Below are positions 13,526 through 21,728 of a stretch of 24,237 nucleotides of DNA, one piece after another. Every line of letters begins with the position of its first letter. Position 1 is the stretch's first letter. The DNA comes from a virus, in the IMG/VR virus record IMGVR_UViG_3300013094_002227, positions 1-24,237 of that record; one strand, 5' to 3'. The translations under genes and the position numbers were made by a program. The notes below the pieces were generated by a model. It was not told the origin of the DNA and did no database searches. It saw only the letters and a program-made list of their open reading frames with translations.

Positions 13526-14407
13526 ATGCAAGACTACTACTCAATATTAGGTGTTGGCGAAAACGCATCACCGGACGAAATTAAAAAAGCGTACAGGAAG
13601 TTGGCTAATCAGCATCATCCTGATAAGGGCGGAGATCAAGCAAAATTCAAAGACATTAGTGTTGCCTATGACAACCTAAGTGATCCGCAGAAAAAAGCTG
13701 AATATGATCAACAACGCATGTACGGTGGTATGCCAGGTGGAGGATTCCCAGGTGGAGGATTCCATTTTACTACCGGAAATCCATTTCCGGGAGGCAATCC
13801 TTTTGGTGATATCTTTGGCAATCAGCACCCATTTGGTGATATCTTTGGCCACATGCGCGGACAACAGGTTAGAAGAAATAGAGATTTAAATATAAGTTGC
13901 AATATAAGTTTACTTGATTCGTATCAAGGAAAACAAATTGAAGCTAATTATCAATTGCCTAGCGGTCGCAACCAGACCGTAGTTATTAATATTCCTCCTG
14001 GAATAGAACATGGTGGTACTATCAGATACCAAGGATTAGGAGATGATAGTATACCCGGCGTTCCCCGAGGAAATCTTAATGTCACTATCATAATACTAAA
14101 TGACCCTAATTTTTCAAGACGCGGAGATGACCTATACACTGAGGTATCAATATCACCTATTGAAGCCATGATAGGATGCAGAAAGCGTGTAAACACTATT
14201 ACTGGTCAGCAGATGGATATTGAAATACGCCCAGGTGTTACTTCAGGTACTGAGTTTGCCAGCGGTGGATTAGGATTTACGAATCCACATAATGGAATTA
14301 AAGGACGATTTATTAGTGTAGTAAATATTAAAACTCCTGCCATTACGGATCAAGATCTTATCGCAAGGCTTAGACAACTCAATGATGAAATTAATCAAAA
14401 GTACTGA
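13526..14407 (+). CDS. dnaJ: DnaJ/CbpA-type J-domain co-chaperone
   Basis: 293 residues: J domain at 1-65 with the HPD motif at 31-33, a Gly/Phe-rich linker (about 70-115) and two C-terminal substrate-binding beta domains (about 120-290). The CxxCxGxG zinc-finger repeats of full DnaJ are absent, so it is a type II (CbpA-like) J protein. It would stimulate the ATPase of host DnaK and deliver substrates to it. No good ribosome site precedes the ATG. It is first in an overlapping set with deformylase and ClpA behind a sigma70 promoter. The HPD is intact, so activity with host DnaK is expected. Confidence 0.93.
   Translation: MQDYYSILGVGENASPDEIKKAYRKLANQHHPDKGGDQAKFKDISVAYDNLSDPQKKAEYDQQRMYGGMPGGGFPGGGFHFTTGNPFPGGNPFGDIFGNQHPFGDIFGHMRGQQVRRNRDLNISCNISLLDSYQGKQIEANYQLPSGRNQTVVINIPPGIEHGGTIRYQGLGDDSIPGVPRGNLNVTIIILNDPNFSRRGDDLYTEVSISPIEAMIGCRKRVNTITGQQMDIEIRPGVTSGTEFASGGLGFTNPHNGIKGRFISVVNIKTPAITDQDLIARLRQLNDEINQKY
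13733..13849 (+). repeat. Tandem repeats in the G/F linker of dnaJ
   Basis: A 15-base unit (CCAGGTGGAGGATTC) occurs twice in direct contact at 13733-13747 and 13748-13762. An 18-base unit (TTTGGTGATATCTTTGGC) occurs at 13802-13819 and again at 13832-13849, 30 bases apart. Both are perfect and in frame, giving PGGGF twice and PFGDIFG twice; the perfect DNA identity suggests recent duplication. Confidence 0.85.
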
Positions 14408-14900
14408 TCCTATACTAAAAACTAAGTCTGAACCTTGGCGTTTTGAAACCCCTGAAGATTTTTCAGAAGCCCGTCAGATTGAAATCGATATGGTTCAATT
14501 CATGATAGAAAACAATGGAGTTGGACTAGCTGCAAATCAAATCGGCATCCTTAAACGAGTCTTTGCTATTAGATTAAAAGACCAAGTGCCCTTTTGTATG
14601 TTTAATCCCTGGATTATATCAGGGGACGATGAAATGATCGATGACGAAGAGGGATGTCTAAGTTTTCCCGACCTGTGGTTAAATGTTAAACGACATAAAA
14701 AAATAACAGCCGGATACATTGACAGACAAGGAAATAAATGTATAATAGAATTAACAGACCGAGATGCTAGATGTTTTCAGCATGAACTAGATCATTTAGA
14801 TGGTGTATGTTTTACAGATAATATTAGTCCACTTAAACTTGCATTAGCAAAAAAGAAACTTGAAAAACAGAGGAAAAAGAATGGTAGAGCCAAGCGATAA
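14382..14900 (+). CDS. def: Peptide deformylase
   Basis: 172 residues with all three metal-site motifs: [10 protein letters not shown] (46-55), EGCLSFP (90-96) with metal ligand Cys92, and QHELDHLDG (133-141) with His134, His138 and catalytic Glu135. It removes the formyl group from nascent proteins. The C-terminal helix rich in Lys (150-172) is longer than in the very short cyanophage deformylases. The ATG at 14382 lies 26 bases inside dnaJ; the next codon is also ATG. The 3' end overlaps clpA by 20 bases. The active site appears complete. Confidence 0.93.
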   Translation: MMKLIKSTDPILKTKSEPWRFETPEDFSEARQIEIDMVQFMIENNGVGLAANQIGILKRVFAIRLKDQVPFCMFNPWIISGDDEMIDDEEGCLSFPDLWLNVKRHKKITAGYIDRQGNKCIIELTDRDARCFQHELDHLDGVCFTDNISPLKLALAKKKLEKQRKKNGRAKR

Positions 14901-17181
14901 TTTACAAGCAGTATTTGAAAAAGCAATTGATACTGCTAAAAAATTACACCACGAATATTTAACTATCGAGCATCTGCTATTAGCCATGCTAATGGAGGAA
15001 CAGTTCTGTAATTGCATCACAGGGTACGGTGCCAATGTTGAGGAGTTGCGCAAAAATCTAGCCGACTATCTTACACATAAATGCCAAGAAATGACTGTAC
15101 CAGACGTAGTAGTTAAACCAAAGAAAACTCAAAGTGTAGAGCGTATACTTAATAGGGCATTTACACAAGTATTATTCAATGGTCGCCAGCGTATTGAACC
15201 AACAGATGTATTTCTTGCTATGATGGGAGAGAAGCGTAGTTGGAGTTTCTATTACATTCAAAAGGCTAATATTGATAAAGATAAGTTTGCCGACTACATC
15301 AATAACCAACTTGACGGTGAAGGCGAAGTAGAAGAAAATGAGGGTGGTGGCCAAGGCGGTATTGGAATGGCTGCAGCAAAGGCGTTGGCCGCCTATACTA
15401 CTAACTTGAATGAACAAGTTAACAAAGGCAAGATTGATCCTGTGATCGGTCGTGTTGATGAATTAGAAAATATTGCATTGGCTATGGGTCGCCGCAGCAA
15501 AAACAATGTGATACTAGTAGGCGATCCTGGCGTAGGTAAAACTGCCATTGCAGAAGGCCTAGCTCACAATATTGTTAATGGGGCAGTTCCTGAGTTCTTA
15601 AAGGATTATACAGTTTATAATTTAGATATTTCAGCCATGCTTGCAGGTTCAAAATATCGTGGCGATTTTGAAGAAAGATTTAAATTAGTTTTAAAAGCTC
15701 TTACTAAGAAAGGTAAGACTGTGTTGTTTATTGACGAGGCGCATATGATCAGTGGTGCTGGATCAGCCAGTAACAGCTCAAATGATCTTGCTAATATGAT
15801 GAAGCCAGCTCTAAGCAAAGGCAATATCAAGGTAGTAGCATCAACTACCTGGGAAGAATATCGCAAGCACTTTGAAAAGGATCGTGCTCTAATGCGCCGT
15901 TTCCAACGCATTACTGTTGACGAACCTAGCGAATCAGTTACATTACAAATCCTTAAAGGTATTAAAAAATACTACGAAGGGTTCCATAGTGTTACTATTA
16001 AAGATGATGCACTCCAAGCCGCTATTAGATTGTCAGTCAAATATCAAACAGATAAAAAATTGCCAGATAAAGCCATTGACTTAATTGACCTTGCTTGTTC
16101 TCGTTTCAATCTAAAATTATCTGAAAATAAAGTAGTGACTGAACAAGAAATTGAATTTGAATTGAGCAAAGCTATTAATATGCCGATTGAGCAGATTAGT
16201 GAAATTGAAAGTTCAGGAATAGTAACGCTCAAAGAAAAGATTGATCTTGAAGTATTTGGACAAGATGTCGCTGTAGAAGAAGTGGTTGATAAAATTATTG
16301 TTTCGCAAGCGGGTCTTAAATCAGAAAATAAACCTATTGGATCATTTGTGTTCATGGGACCAACTGGGTGCGGTAAGACTGAAACTGCCAAATCACTTTC
16401 TAAGAATTTAGGAGTTAAGTTACTACGCTTTGATATGAGTGAATATCAAGAAAAACACAGCATCAGTAAACTAATTGGCAGTCCTCCAGGCTATGTTGGC
16501 TTTGAAGAAAATGCTGGATTATTGATTACACAGATACAAGAAGCTCCAAATGCTGTCTTGCTATTTGACGAAGTTGAAAAAGCACATCCTGATGTAATGA
16601 CTGTATTATTACAAATGATGGATAACGGATTTATAACTGGCAGTAATGGCAAGAAAGCTGATTGCCGTAATTTAATCCTTATTCTCACTACTAATGCTGG
16701 AGCGGAGGATGCTGATAAAAATGCCATCGGATTCGGAAGTCAACAAAAGGACTACAGTGATAAAGAACTTAAGAAATTCTTTACTCCGGAATTTCGTAAT
16801 CGTTTAGATGCTATTATTACCTTTAATAAATTAAGCCGAGAAACTATGATTTTAGTTGTAAACAAATTCATCGACGAATTGCGCAATCAAGTTAAAGATA
16901 AATCAATTAAGATTAAAATCACAGACGATGCCGTTAATTGGCTATTGGCAAAAGGTTTTGATCCTAAGATGGGTGCTCGTCCATTGGCTCGTGTAATTGA
17001 TAAAGAAATCAAACGCAGTATGGCTAAAATGATGCTATTTGGCGAATTGCGTGGCGGCGGTTGGTTGCAAATTGATGCCATTGATGACAAAATACAACTC
17101 ACTGCCAAACCAAAGGCTCCTAAAATGCCGTTACTTACTATAGATAGTACTGAACTAGATCATGTTAACCAAGACCAGTAA
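14881..17181 (+). CDS. clpA: ClpA-like AAA+ unfoldase
   Basis: 766 residues, full ClpA architecture: N-domain (1-140) of the type that in E. coli binds ClpS, a Gly/Glu linker, D1 with GDPGVGKT (214-221) and FIDEAH (283-288), and D2 with GPTGCGKT (493-500), LFDEVEKAHPD from 561 and FRNRLDAI. In D2 the loop carries IGF at 616-618, the (I/L)G(F/L) motif by which ClpA and ClpX dock on ClpP. No ClpP gene is seen here, so host ClpP would be the partner. No ClpB-type middle coiled coil is present. An ATG at 14860 in frame exists, but 14881 has GAGGAAAA just upstream and matches the family start better. Confidence 0.92.
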   Translation: MVEPSDNLQAVFEKAIDTAKKLHHEYLTIEHLLLAMLMEEQFCNCITGYGANVEELRKNLADYLTHKCQEMTVPDVVVKPKKTQSVERILNRAFTQVLFNGRQRIEPTDVFLAMMGEKRSWSFYYIQKANIDKDKFADYINNQLDGEGEVEENEGGGQGGIGMAAAKALAAYTTNLNEQVNKGKIDPVIGRVDELENIALAMGRRSKNNVILVGDPGVGKTAIAEGLAHNIVNGAVPEFLKDYTVYNLDISAMLAGSKYRGDFEERFKLVLKALTKKGKTVLFIDEAHMISGAGSASNSSNDLANMMKPALSKGNIKVVASTTWEEYRKHFEKDRALMRRFQRITVDEPSESVTLQILKGIKKYYEGFHSVTIKDDALQAAIRLSVKYQTDKKLPDKAIDLIDLACSRFNLKLSENKVVTEQEIEFELSKAINMPIEQISEIESSGIVTLKEKIDLEVFGQDVAVEEVVDKIIVSQAGLKSENKPIGSFVFMGPTGCGKTETAKSLSKNLGVKLLRFDMSEYQEKHSISKLIGSPPGYVGFEENAGLLITQIQEAPNAVLLFDEVEKAHPDVMTVLLQMMDNGFITGSNGKKADCRNLILILTTNAGAEDADKNAIGFGSQQKDYSDKELKKFFTPEFRNRLDAIITFNKLSRETMILVVNKFIDELRNQVKDKSIKIKITDDAVNWLLAKGFDPKMGARPLARVIDKEIKRSMAKMMLFGELRGGGWLQIDAIDDKIQLTAKPKAPKMPLLTIDSTELDHVNQDQ

Positions 17182-17821
17182 AAATTTATTCTGGAATAGA
17201 TATTCTTATAAGATTGTTCTTGTATGTGCTGGCGCACGATGGTTTAGATCCAACAATTTAGATCAGGTATATAAAGATCTATTAGATTGTATGCCGTTAG
17301 TTAACAAAAAAGAAACAGACCATACTAATGCGTATTGGATTACTAAAATTAAAACACACGAAGAATTAGACTATTGTTTTAAAATACATGATAGATTAAG
17401 TAAAATGCAGGACTACTTTTTAAGGGTTGAGAGTCCTTGGCTGACTATCTACAGCAATACTAAGAAAGATATCGATGCTCTGTCTAAAATAGATAGCAAA
17501 CAGGTCAAATATGTCTGTATCCCTCCGGAAAATACTGAATTAGAAGTTGGTACTGTTATTATGTCGAAGACTAACTTTGACTATAAAGTTACTTTAGGCA
17601 AAACTAAACAGAGTTACGAACCATTTGTTTCATGGGTTGACAGCAATAAAAAACTTAAACTAACTAATAGCTGTCGTAGGGATCTTGCTAAATCAAGCAG
17701 TTTCGGTGGTACGCATTTCTTTGTCACAGGAGATAAGAATCTCATGCTGGCTAAAGTACATTTAGGCGGTGCTATCAACAAAGTAGAACGCATTGTTAAA
17801 CAGTCTGTAGCTAAAAGCTAA
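17162..17821 (+). CDS. Phage protein of unknown function
   Basis: 219 residues, basic, no signal peptide or membrane segment. The N-terminal 80 residues look like a ferredoxin-like alpha/beta domain (YKIVLVCAGARWFR... then YWITKIKTHEELDYCFKIH), the second half mostly beta followed by a basic helix (VERIVKQSVAKS). It starts 20 bases inside clpA and is the last gene of the sigma70 unit before a late promoter. I have seen similar-looking proteins in T4-like cyanophages without assigned function. A nucleic-acid-binding role would fit the basic charge but is only a guess. Confidence 0.6.
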   Translation: MLTKTSKNLFWNRYSYKIVLVCAGARWFRSNNLDQVYKDLLDCMPLVNKKETDHTNAYWITKIKTHEELDYCFKIHDRLSKMQDYFLRVESPWLTIYSNTKKDIDALSKIDSKQVKYVCIPPENTELEVGTVIMSKTNFDYKVTLGKTKQSYEPFVSWVDSNKKLKLTNSCRRDLAKSSSFGGTHFFVTGDKNLMLAKVHLGGAINKVERIVKQSVAKS

Positions 17822-17824
17822 ATC

Positions 17825-17832
17825 GATAAATA
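17825..17832 (+). promoter_or_regulatory. Late promoter, T4-type octamer
   Basis: GATAAATA follows the stop at 17821 by three bases and starts the last late block. It continues as CTAG, like the promoter at 11976. Transcription would start near the palindrome at 17837. Confidence 0.65.
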
Positions 17833-17836
17833 CTAG

Positions 17837-17848
17837 ACCCGTACGGGT
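17837..17848. repeat. 12-bp perfect palindrome at a late start site
   Basis: ACCCGTACGGGT equals its own reverse complement. As RNA it can make a 4-bp hairpin with a GTAC loop, extendable by TAG (17834-17836)/CTA (17851-17853) across a 2-base bulge. It sits 4 to 16 bases after the late octamer, that is at the expected 5' end of the transcript. Confidence 0.7.
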
Positions 17849-17869
17849 GACTAATATTTTGGGTTTATT

Positions 17870-18244
17870 ATGCGTATAAGAGAACTATTCGAAAATCAAG
17901 GCTTTAAAGAAGAAGATTATGTTGAGGGCGAAGGATCTGGCAAGCACTCAATTAATTATGATCTCGCTGAAGATCTAGCATTTTATATGCATAACAACGA
18001 TGACTGCTATCGTAAGCATGTCTATCCTGTAATTGCTCACTGTCTACACCAAGTTAAGAATAAGAAGTCAACAAGTCCAGAGGCATTTGCTAAAGCTGTA
18101 GACGAATGCTACGAAAACTATATTAAAGAATACCCAATACGCCAGCTTCCAGACAAAATAGACAAGAAACTCAAAGAAGAAATCTGTACTAGATTACACG
18201 ACGAATTGCGCGGACACATAGAACACGGGCATTATAAGGATTAA
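17870..18244 (+). CDS. Small protein with RELFE N-terminus
   Basis: 124 residues. The start MRIRELFE resembles that of the next gene (MLLRELFH). After a short acidic linker (GFKEEDYVEGEG) comes a helical domain (about 25-124) with Cys at 47, 59, 80 and 107 and His at 58 and elsewhere, ending RLHDELRGHIEHGHYKD. No known family. The N-terminal 8 residues with a Glu at the end resemble the capsid-targeting peptides of T4 internal proteins, so it may be a packaged protein; that is inference. Weak ribosome site. Confidence 0.6.
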   Translation: MRIRELFENQGFKEEDYVEGEGSGKHSINYDLAEDLAFYMHNNDDCYRKHVYPVIAHCLHQVKNKKSTSPEAFAKAVDECYENYIKEYPIRQLPDKIDKKLKEEICTRLHDELRGHIEHGHYKD

Positions 18245-18246
18245 TA

Positions 18247-21195
18247 ATGCTACTCCGTGAATTATTTCATAGGTTAACTCCTGCTATCTTCGAAGGTGGC
18301 AATTTATCTAGCCATGACATAGCTGGTAATCCAACTGTGGGCTGGACAGGTATAGCCGGTCAACATTCAGCAGGTAAAATTGATTCTGAAAATCGTAAAG
18401 CCATGGTGCCAGTGGTTAAACAGCTACTAGTAGATATTAACAACGCATTTGCACAACAATATGGACGCCATATATGGAATCAACAACTTATTGATCAAGA
18501 AGTACATACATTTATTAGCGGAAGCAGTAAATGGTTTATGTTCTTGCGACAGCACAATCCTAATTTTAATCCGCAACAACCTGAATCAGAAACTAATCCA
18601 AAGATGATTGGTATTGAAGATGCTGATTTTAAAAGAGTAAAAAAGAAAGTTGGCGATATTGACACGCAAATTGATCGTAGACTTGAACCACAGATAGAAG
18701 AATTCGTACACAAGAATATAGGTAAGAGTGTAGGTAGTGCTACACTAGTAGGTACTAAAAAGGGAAGTGATCAGTGGCTTGCACTTTGGCAAATTAATGA
18801 ACCTCCTATTACCCTACAAGTTGATTTAGAGTTTGTCGATTATACTACAGATTCTAGGGGATTTGAAATTCCTACCGAATGGGCTCAAATAAGCCACGGT
18901 AGTGAAATAGAAGATCTAAATGAAGGAATCAAAGGTGTGTTTAGACAATGGTTATATCGTTCATTGGCTAAAGTTGCACCATCAGATAAGTATGTTGCCA
19001 AAGTAACTGGTGCAGGTAAGAACAAAGCGATGCGAGTATTCGGAGGCGATGACATGAAAGAACATGTCACCGATTATGACAATCCTCCGCCCCCATTCCG
19101 TGATGCTAATTTCAGTTTTGCTGTGGCCAGTGTTGGCGGAGGCGGAGTGAGAGCCAAATACCGCGCTCCCAACCCAGAAGAAAATGTACCAAAGGAAATA
19201 AATGGCATTCCTGTTCTAGTACCACTTACTCCAGCTGAAAGTGATTATATAAAGGACATGAGTCAACAGTTTGAACAGTTCTTTGGCGAGATGCCGTCTG
19301 GCAATGAACAACAATTAATGCGTAGCCTAGTTGGTACTATAGAATTAATGAAAAAACATTTTACAGCCACCCAACAACAAACTGCCGCGCATGAGTTTAT
19401 TAAATTGTGTTTTGGACCAGCAGCGCAAATGATCGATGCTGACGACCCGGAAGCAGATTTTAAAACTAAAATGCCTGCTGTTGATTATTTACTAGATCAT
19501 CTAGGAATGAAAAATCATCGCAATAGTGTACTACAACTTGCTGATCAATATGAAAAGGCATATCATGCCAAGTCTAAAAAGGCACAACCATTAGCAGAAG
19601 CAGAAGTCAAAGCACAGCTACGCAAAGGTATGCCACACTTACATGACTTGAAGGCTCCGGATTTTTTAGATTTGATTGATGAGTTACACGATGGCAACGG
19701 TCGTTTTAAACTACAAAATATTCCTTTGAATGTTAAGGTTGATGGTTTTGGCGGGCGCTTTGGTAAAAATGCCGAAGGGAAGCCTTTTATGGGTACTAGC
19801 CGAACTGAGCCACGCTATGAAGCATCATTTGTAAAATATCATCAAGAAAAAGGCACTACTGATCCTGATATATTGAACCGTGCTAAAATGTTTGATGATT
19901 TATTTTATGAGATGATGAACGCTATCAAATTAGTTGACGGCAAATTAGGGCCTGATTTCCTAATCAATAAACAGGTAACTTGTGAAGTATTATTCTTGCC
20001 ATTTGCAACAGAAACACCAGAAGGAAAATTAAAATTCGTAGGCATCCACTATGATAAATTACCTAAAGGAGTTAAATTAGCATTAGTTCCGTTCCATATT
20101 GTTGAAGCAGACACCGGGGAACCTGTCGATGATGCAGGTAAAACTCTTAATGCACTATTAGATTTAGGTCAACAAGGTAGTGTTATGTTCCTTAATAATA
20201 GGCTAAAACAAAATCAAGGGTTGGATGTTACGGAGATAATTAATCCGTTAGACAATATCGAAGAGCTTAAACGCATAGTTAGTGATACTAGTGGTAAACG
20301 AGATAAAATAAGTTTACAATTAAAACGCGAAGTTGAAGAAAAATTACAACCTATTAAGATCGCACTTGAAAAAGCTATTATTGCAGATCCTAACATCGTT
20401 GGTAAGGATCTATTAGGACAGAACTACGAAGGAATTGTAATCAACAGTCGCCTAGGGCCTATTAAAATTACTAGCCAAGAACAGCGAGATGTCATACAAG
20501 CTAAAAAAGATGCCATGGCAACTGCTAGGACCGAAAGACCTAGAGGCGAAGCTAAAACAGCAGTAGTAGCCATCGGCAGTTTTGTCGGTCATAAAGGACA
20601 TGAACAACTATTTAATTTTACAATTAGCAAAGCTAACGAACTAGGCGGAGATCCATACTTGTTTATAGGCAACGCTGAAGGTAAGGATGATCCAATTCCG
20701 CCAAGTGTAAAAGTACAAACATGGCATAAACTTTATCCGCAGTATGCAAAAAATATTAGTACTGTAACCCATGAAGGCGGTACACTAATTCAAAAAGTTA
20801 AACATGAACTTATAAATCCATTACCCGGAAAACCACCTCGCTATGATAATATCATCATCATGGTCGGCGAAGATCGGGCAGGATTAAGTATGCCGCAGGC
20901 ATTGATGAAAGCTGTAAACAAATTCCAAGGCTACGAACACGTCAAAGTCAGCTTAGAAGTTACTCCAAGAGGTACCGGAATAAGTTTTAGTGCATTACGA
21001 AATGTACTAAAAGACCATAATATGACAGAAGAACAACAATTAGATGCATGGTGTAAGGGATTTGATGAAGCTAAGTTAGGTCGAGATTGGATACATCATT
21101 TGATGAATCTTACAAAGAAAGGTATGGGGCTAGCTGAGTCAAGTATTAAATATGCCAATCGCATGTATCGTATGCTTAGAGAAATGGCACTATGA
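18247..21195 (+). CDS. Large protein with three putative nucleotidyltransferase domains
   Basis: 982 residues. (1) About 60-250: Pol-beta-like nucleotidyltransferase pattern with Gly-Ser at 92-93 (FISGSSKW), GDID at 136-139 and a third Asp at 193 (VDLEF). (2) About 465-745: covalent nucleotidyltransferase (RNA/DNA ligase) pattern with motif I KVDG at 497-500 and Arg504, a Glu580 strand (VTCEVLF), motif IV EGIV at 728-731 and motif V lysine at 740 (GPIKIT). (3) About 770-920: HxGH nucleotidylyltransferase (NMNAT/cytidylyltransferase superfamily) with GSFVGHKGH at 777-785 and ISFSALR at 912-918. A C-terminal helical tail follows. The start, MLLRELFHRLTPAIFEGG, has AAGGA before it and looks like a T4-style targeting peptide with an I-x-E/G cut site. 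Domain 3 is the clearest, 2 good, 1 tentative. Substrate unknown. Confidence 0.75.
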   Translation: MLLRELFHRLTPAIFEGGNLSSHDIAGNPTVGWTGIAGQHSAGKIDSENRKAMVPVVKQLLVDINNAFAQQYGRHIWNQQLIDQEVHTFISGSSKWFMFLRQHNPNFNPQQPESETNPKMIGIEDADFKRVKKKVGDIDTQIDRRLEPQIEEFVHKNIGKSVGSATLVGTKKGSDQWLALWQINEPPITLQVDLEFVDYTTDSRGFEIPTEWAQISHGSEIEDLNEGIKGVFRQWLYRSLAKVAPSDKYVAKVTGAGKNKAMRVFGGDDMKEHVTDYDNPPPPFRDANFSFAVASVGGGGVRAKYRAPNPEENVPKEINGIPVLVPLTPAESDYIKDMSQQFEQFFGEMPSGNEQQLMRSLVGTIELMKKHFTATQQQTAAHEFIKLCFGPAAQMIDADDPEADFKTKMPAVDYLLDHLGMKNHRNSVLQLADQYEKAYHAKSKKAQPLAEAEVKAQLRKGMPHLHDLKAPDFLDLIDELHDGNGRFKLQNIPLNVKVDGFGGRFGKNAEGKPFMGTSRTEPRYEASFVKYHQEKGTTDPDILNRAKMFDDLFYEMMNAIKLVDGKLGPDFLINKQVTCEVLFLPFATETPEGKLKFVGIHYDKLPKGVKLALVPFHIVEADTGEPVDDAGKTLNALLDLGQQGSVMFLNNRLKQNQGLDVTEIINPLDNIEELKRIVSDTSGKRDKISLQLKREVEEKLQPIKIALEKAIIADPNIVGKDLLGQNYEGIVINSRLGPIKITSQEQRDVIQAKKDAMATARTERPRGEAKTAVVAIGSFVGHKGHEQLFNFTISKANELGGDPYLFIGNAEGKDDPIPPSVKVQTWHKLYPQYAKNISTVTHEGGTLIQKVKHELINPLPGKPPRYDNIIIMVGEDRAGLSMPQALMKAVNKFQGYEHVKVSLEVTPRGTGISFSALRNVLKDHNMTEEQQLDAWCKGFDEAKLGRDWIHHLMNLTKKGMGLAESSIKYANRMYRMLREMAL

Positions 21196-21488
21196 AGCAG
21201 TACAGAATCACTAGCGATAATCTAAATCAAGATAGTACAGATGACTGCTATCTAGATCCTAACGATCCTGTACATGAAATCAAGAGCTTACAATATCTAG
21301 CTGGACTAGGGCATAGTGCCAGATTACACGAATACAAGGTAGAACAAGGTAGCAATATCAGCGTCACTGGATCTGAAAAACGCGAAATAGAAAGACAGCT
21401 AAATATACAACCGGGGGATTTAGAATGGTTTAAGCTATGGTTTAGCCGCCCCTATTGGCTTGGTACGCCACCGGAATTTAAAAATTAA
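21192..21488 (+). CDS. Small acidic protein of unknown function
   Basis: 98 residues, acidic, with no signal peptide or membrane segment. It overlaps the large nucleotidyltransferase gene by ATGA, so the two are translated together. A Trp/aromatic-rich C-terminus (LEWFKLWFSRPYWLGTPPEF at 75-95 region) may be an interaction surface. No family recognised. Confidence 0.6.
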   Translation: MKQYRITSDNLNQDSTDDCYLDPNDPVHEIKSLQYLAGLGHSARLHEYKVEQGSNISVTGSEKREIERQLNIQPGDLEWFKLWFSRPYWLGTPPEFKN

Positions 21489-21489
21489 T

Positions 21490-21702
21490 ATGCGAGTACA
21501 CGAAATAATTGGATTAACAGAGTCAGCTACTGCCGGAGCAACTAGTTCCGGAAATATTGCTACAGTAGTAAGTCCGACTATGGCGTACAGCAAAAAAACT
21601 AAGCAGCGTAAAGTAAAACGCGGTAGAATGAAGGGCACTGCTGTCAATGCGCTAGATATGAAAGGCGTATCATTGTTTGGCGGTCCGGCAATAAAACGCT
21701 AA
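21490..21702 (+). CDS. Small basic protein, possible internal head protein
   Basis: 70 residues. An in-frame ATG at 21460 exists, but 21490, one base after the previous stop, gives MRVHEIIGLTESATAG, parallel to other N-termini in this block. The first 11 residues end in LTE followed by Ser, which fits the (L/I)-x-E cut rule of T4 prohead protease gp21. The middle is Gly/Ala/Ser/Thr-rich (ATAGATSSGNIATVV) and residues 32-48 are strongly basic (KKTKQRKVKRGRMK), suitable for binding DNA. A packaged DNA-associated protein is a reasonable guess; the family is not named. Its stop overlaps a late promoter. Confidence 0.6.
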   Translation: MRVHEIIGLTESATAGATSSGNIATVVSPTMAYSKKTKQRKVKRGRMKGTAVNALDMKGVSLFGGPAIKR

Positions 21703-21705
21703 ATA
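21699..21705 (+). promoter_or_regulatory. Late promoter, CTAAATA form
   Basis: CTAAATA includes the TAA stop of the upstream gene (21700-21702) and lies 23 bases before the ATG at 21729, where CGGAG serves as ribosome site. Confidence 0.55.
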
Positions 21706-21728
21706 TATGAAGATAACGGAGTATACTC

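Noticed and set aside
14860-14880. Upstream ATG start for clpA
   Set aside because: The seven extra residues are basic and come from a frame inside def; the GAGGA motif lies between the two ATGs and serves 14881.
21460-21489. Upstream ATG start for the 70-residue basic protein
   Set aside because: It lies inside the previous gene; the start at 21490 aligns with the N-termini of neighbouring proteins.
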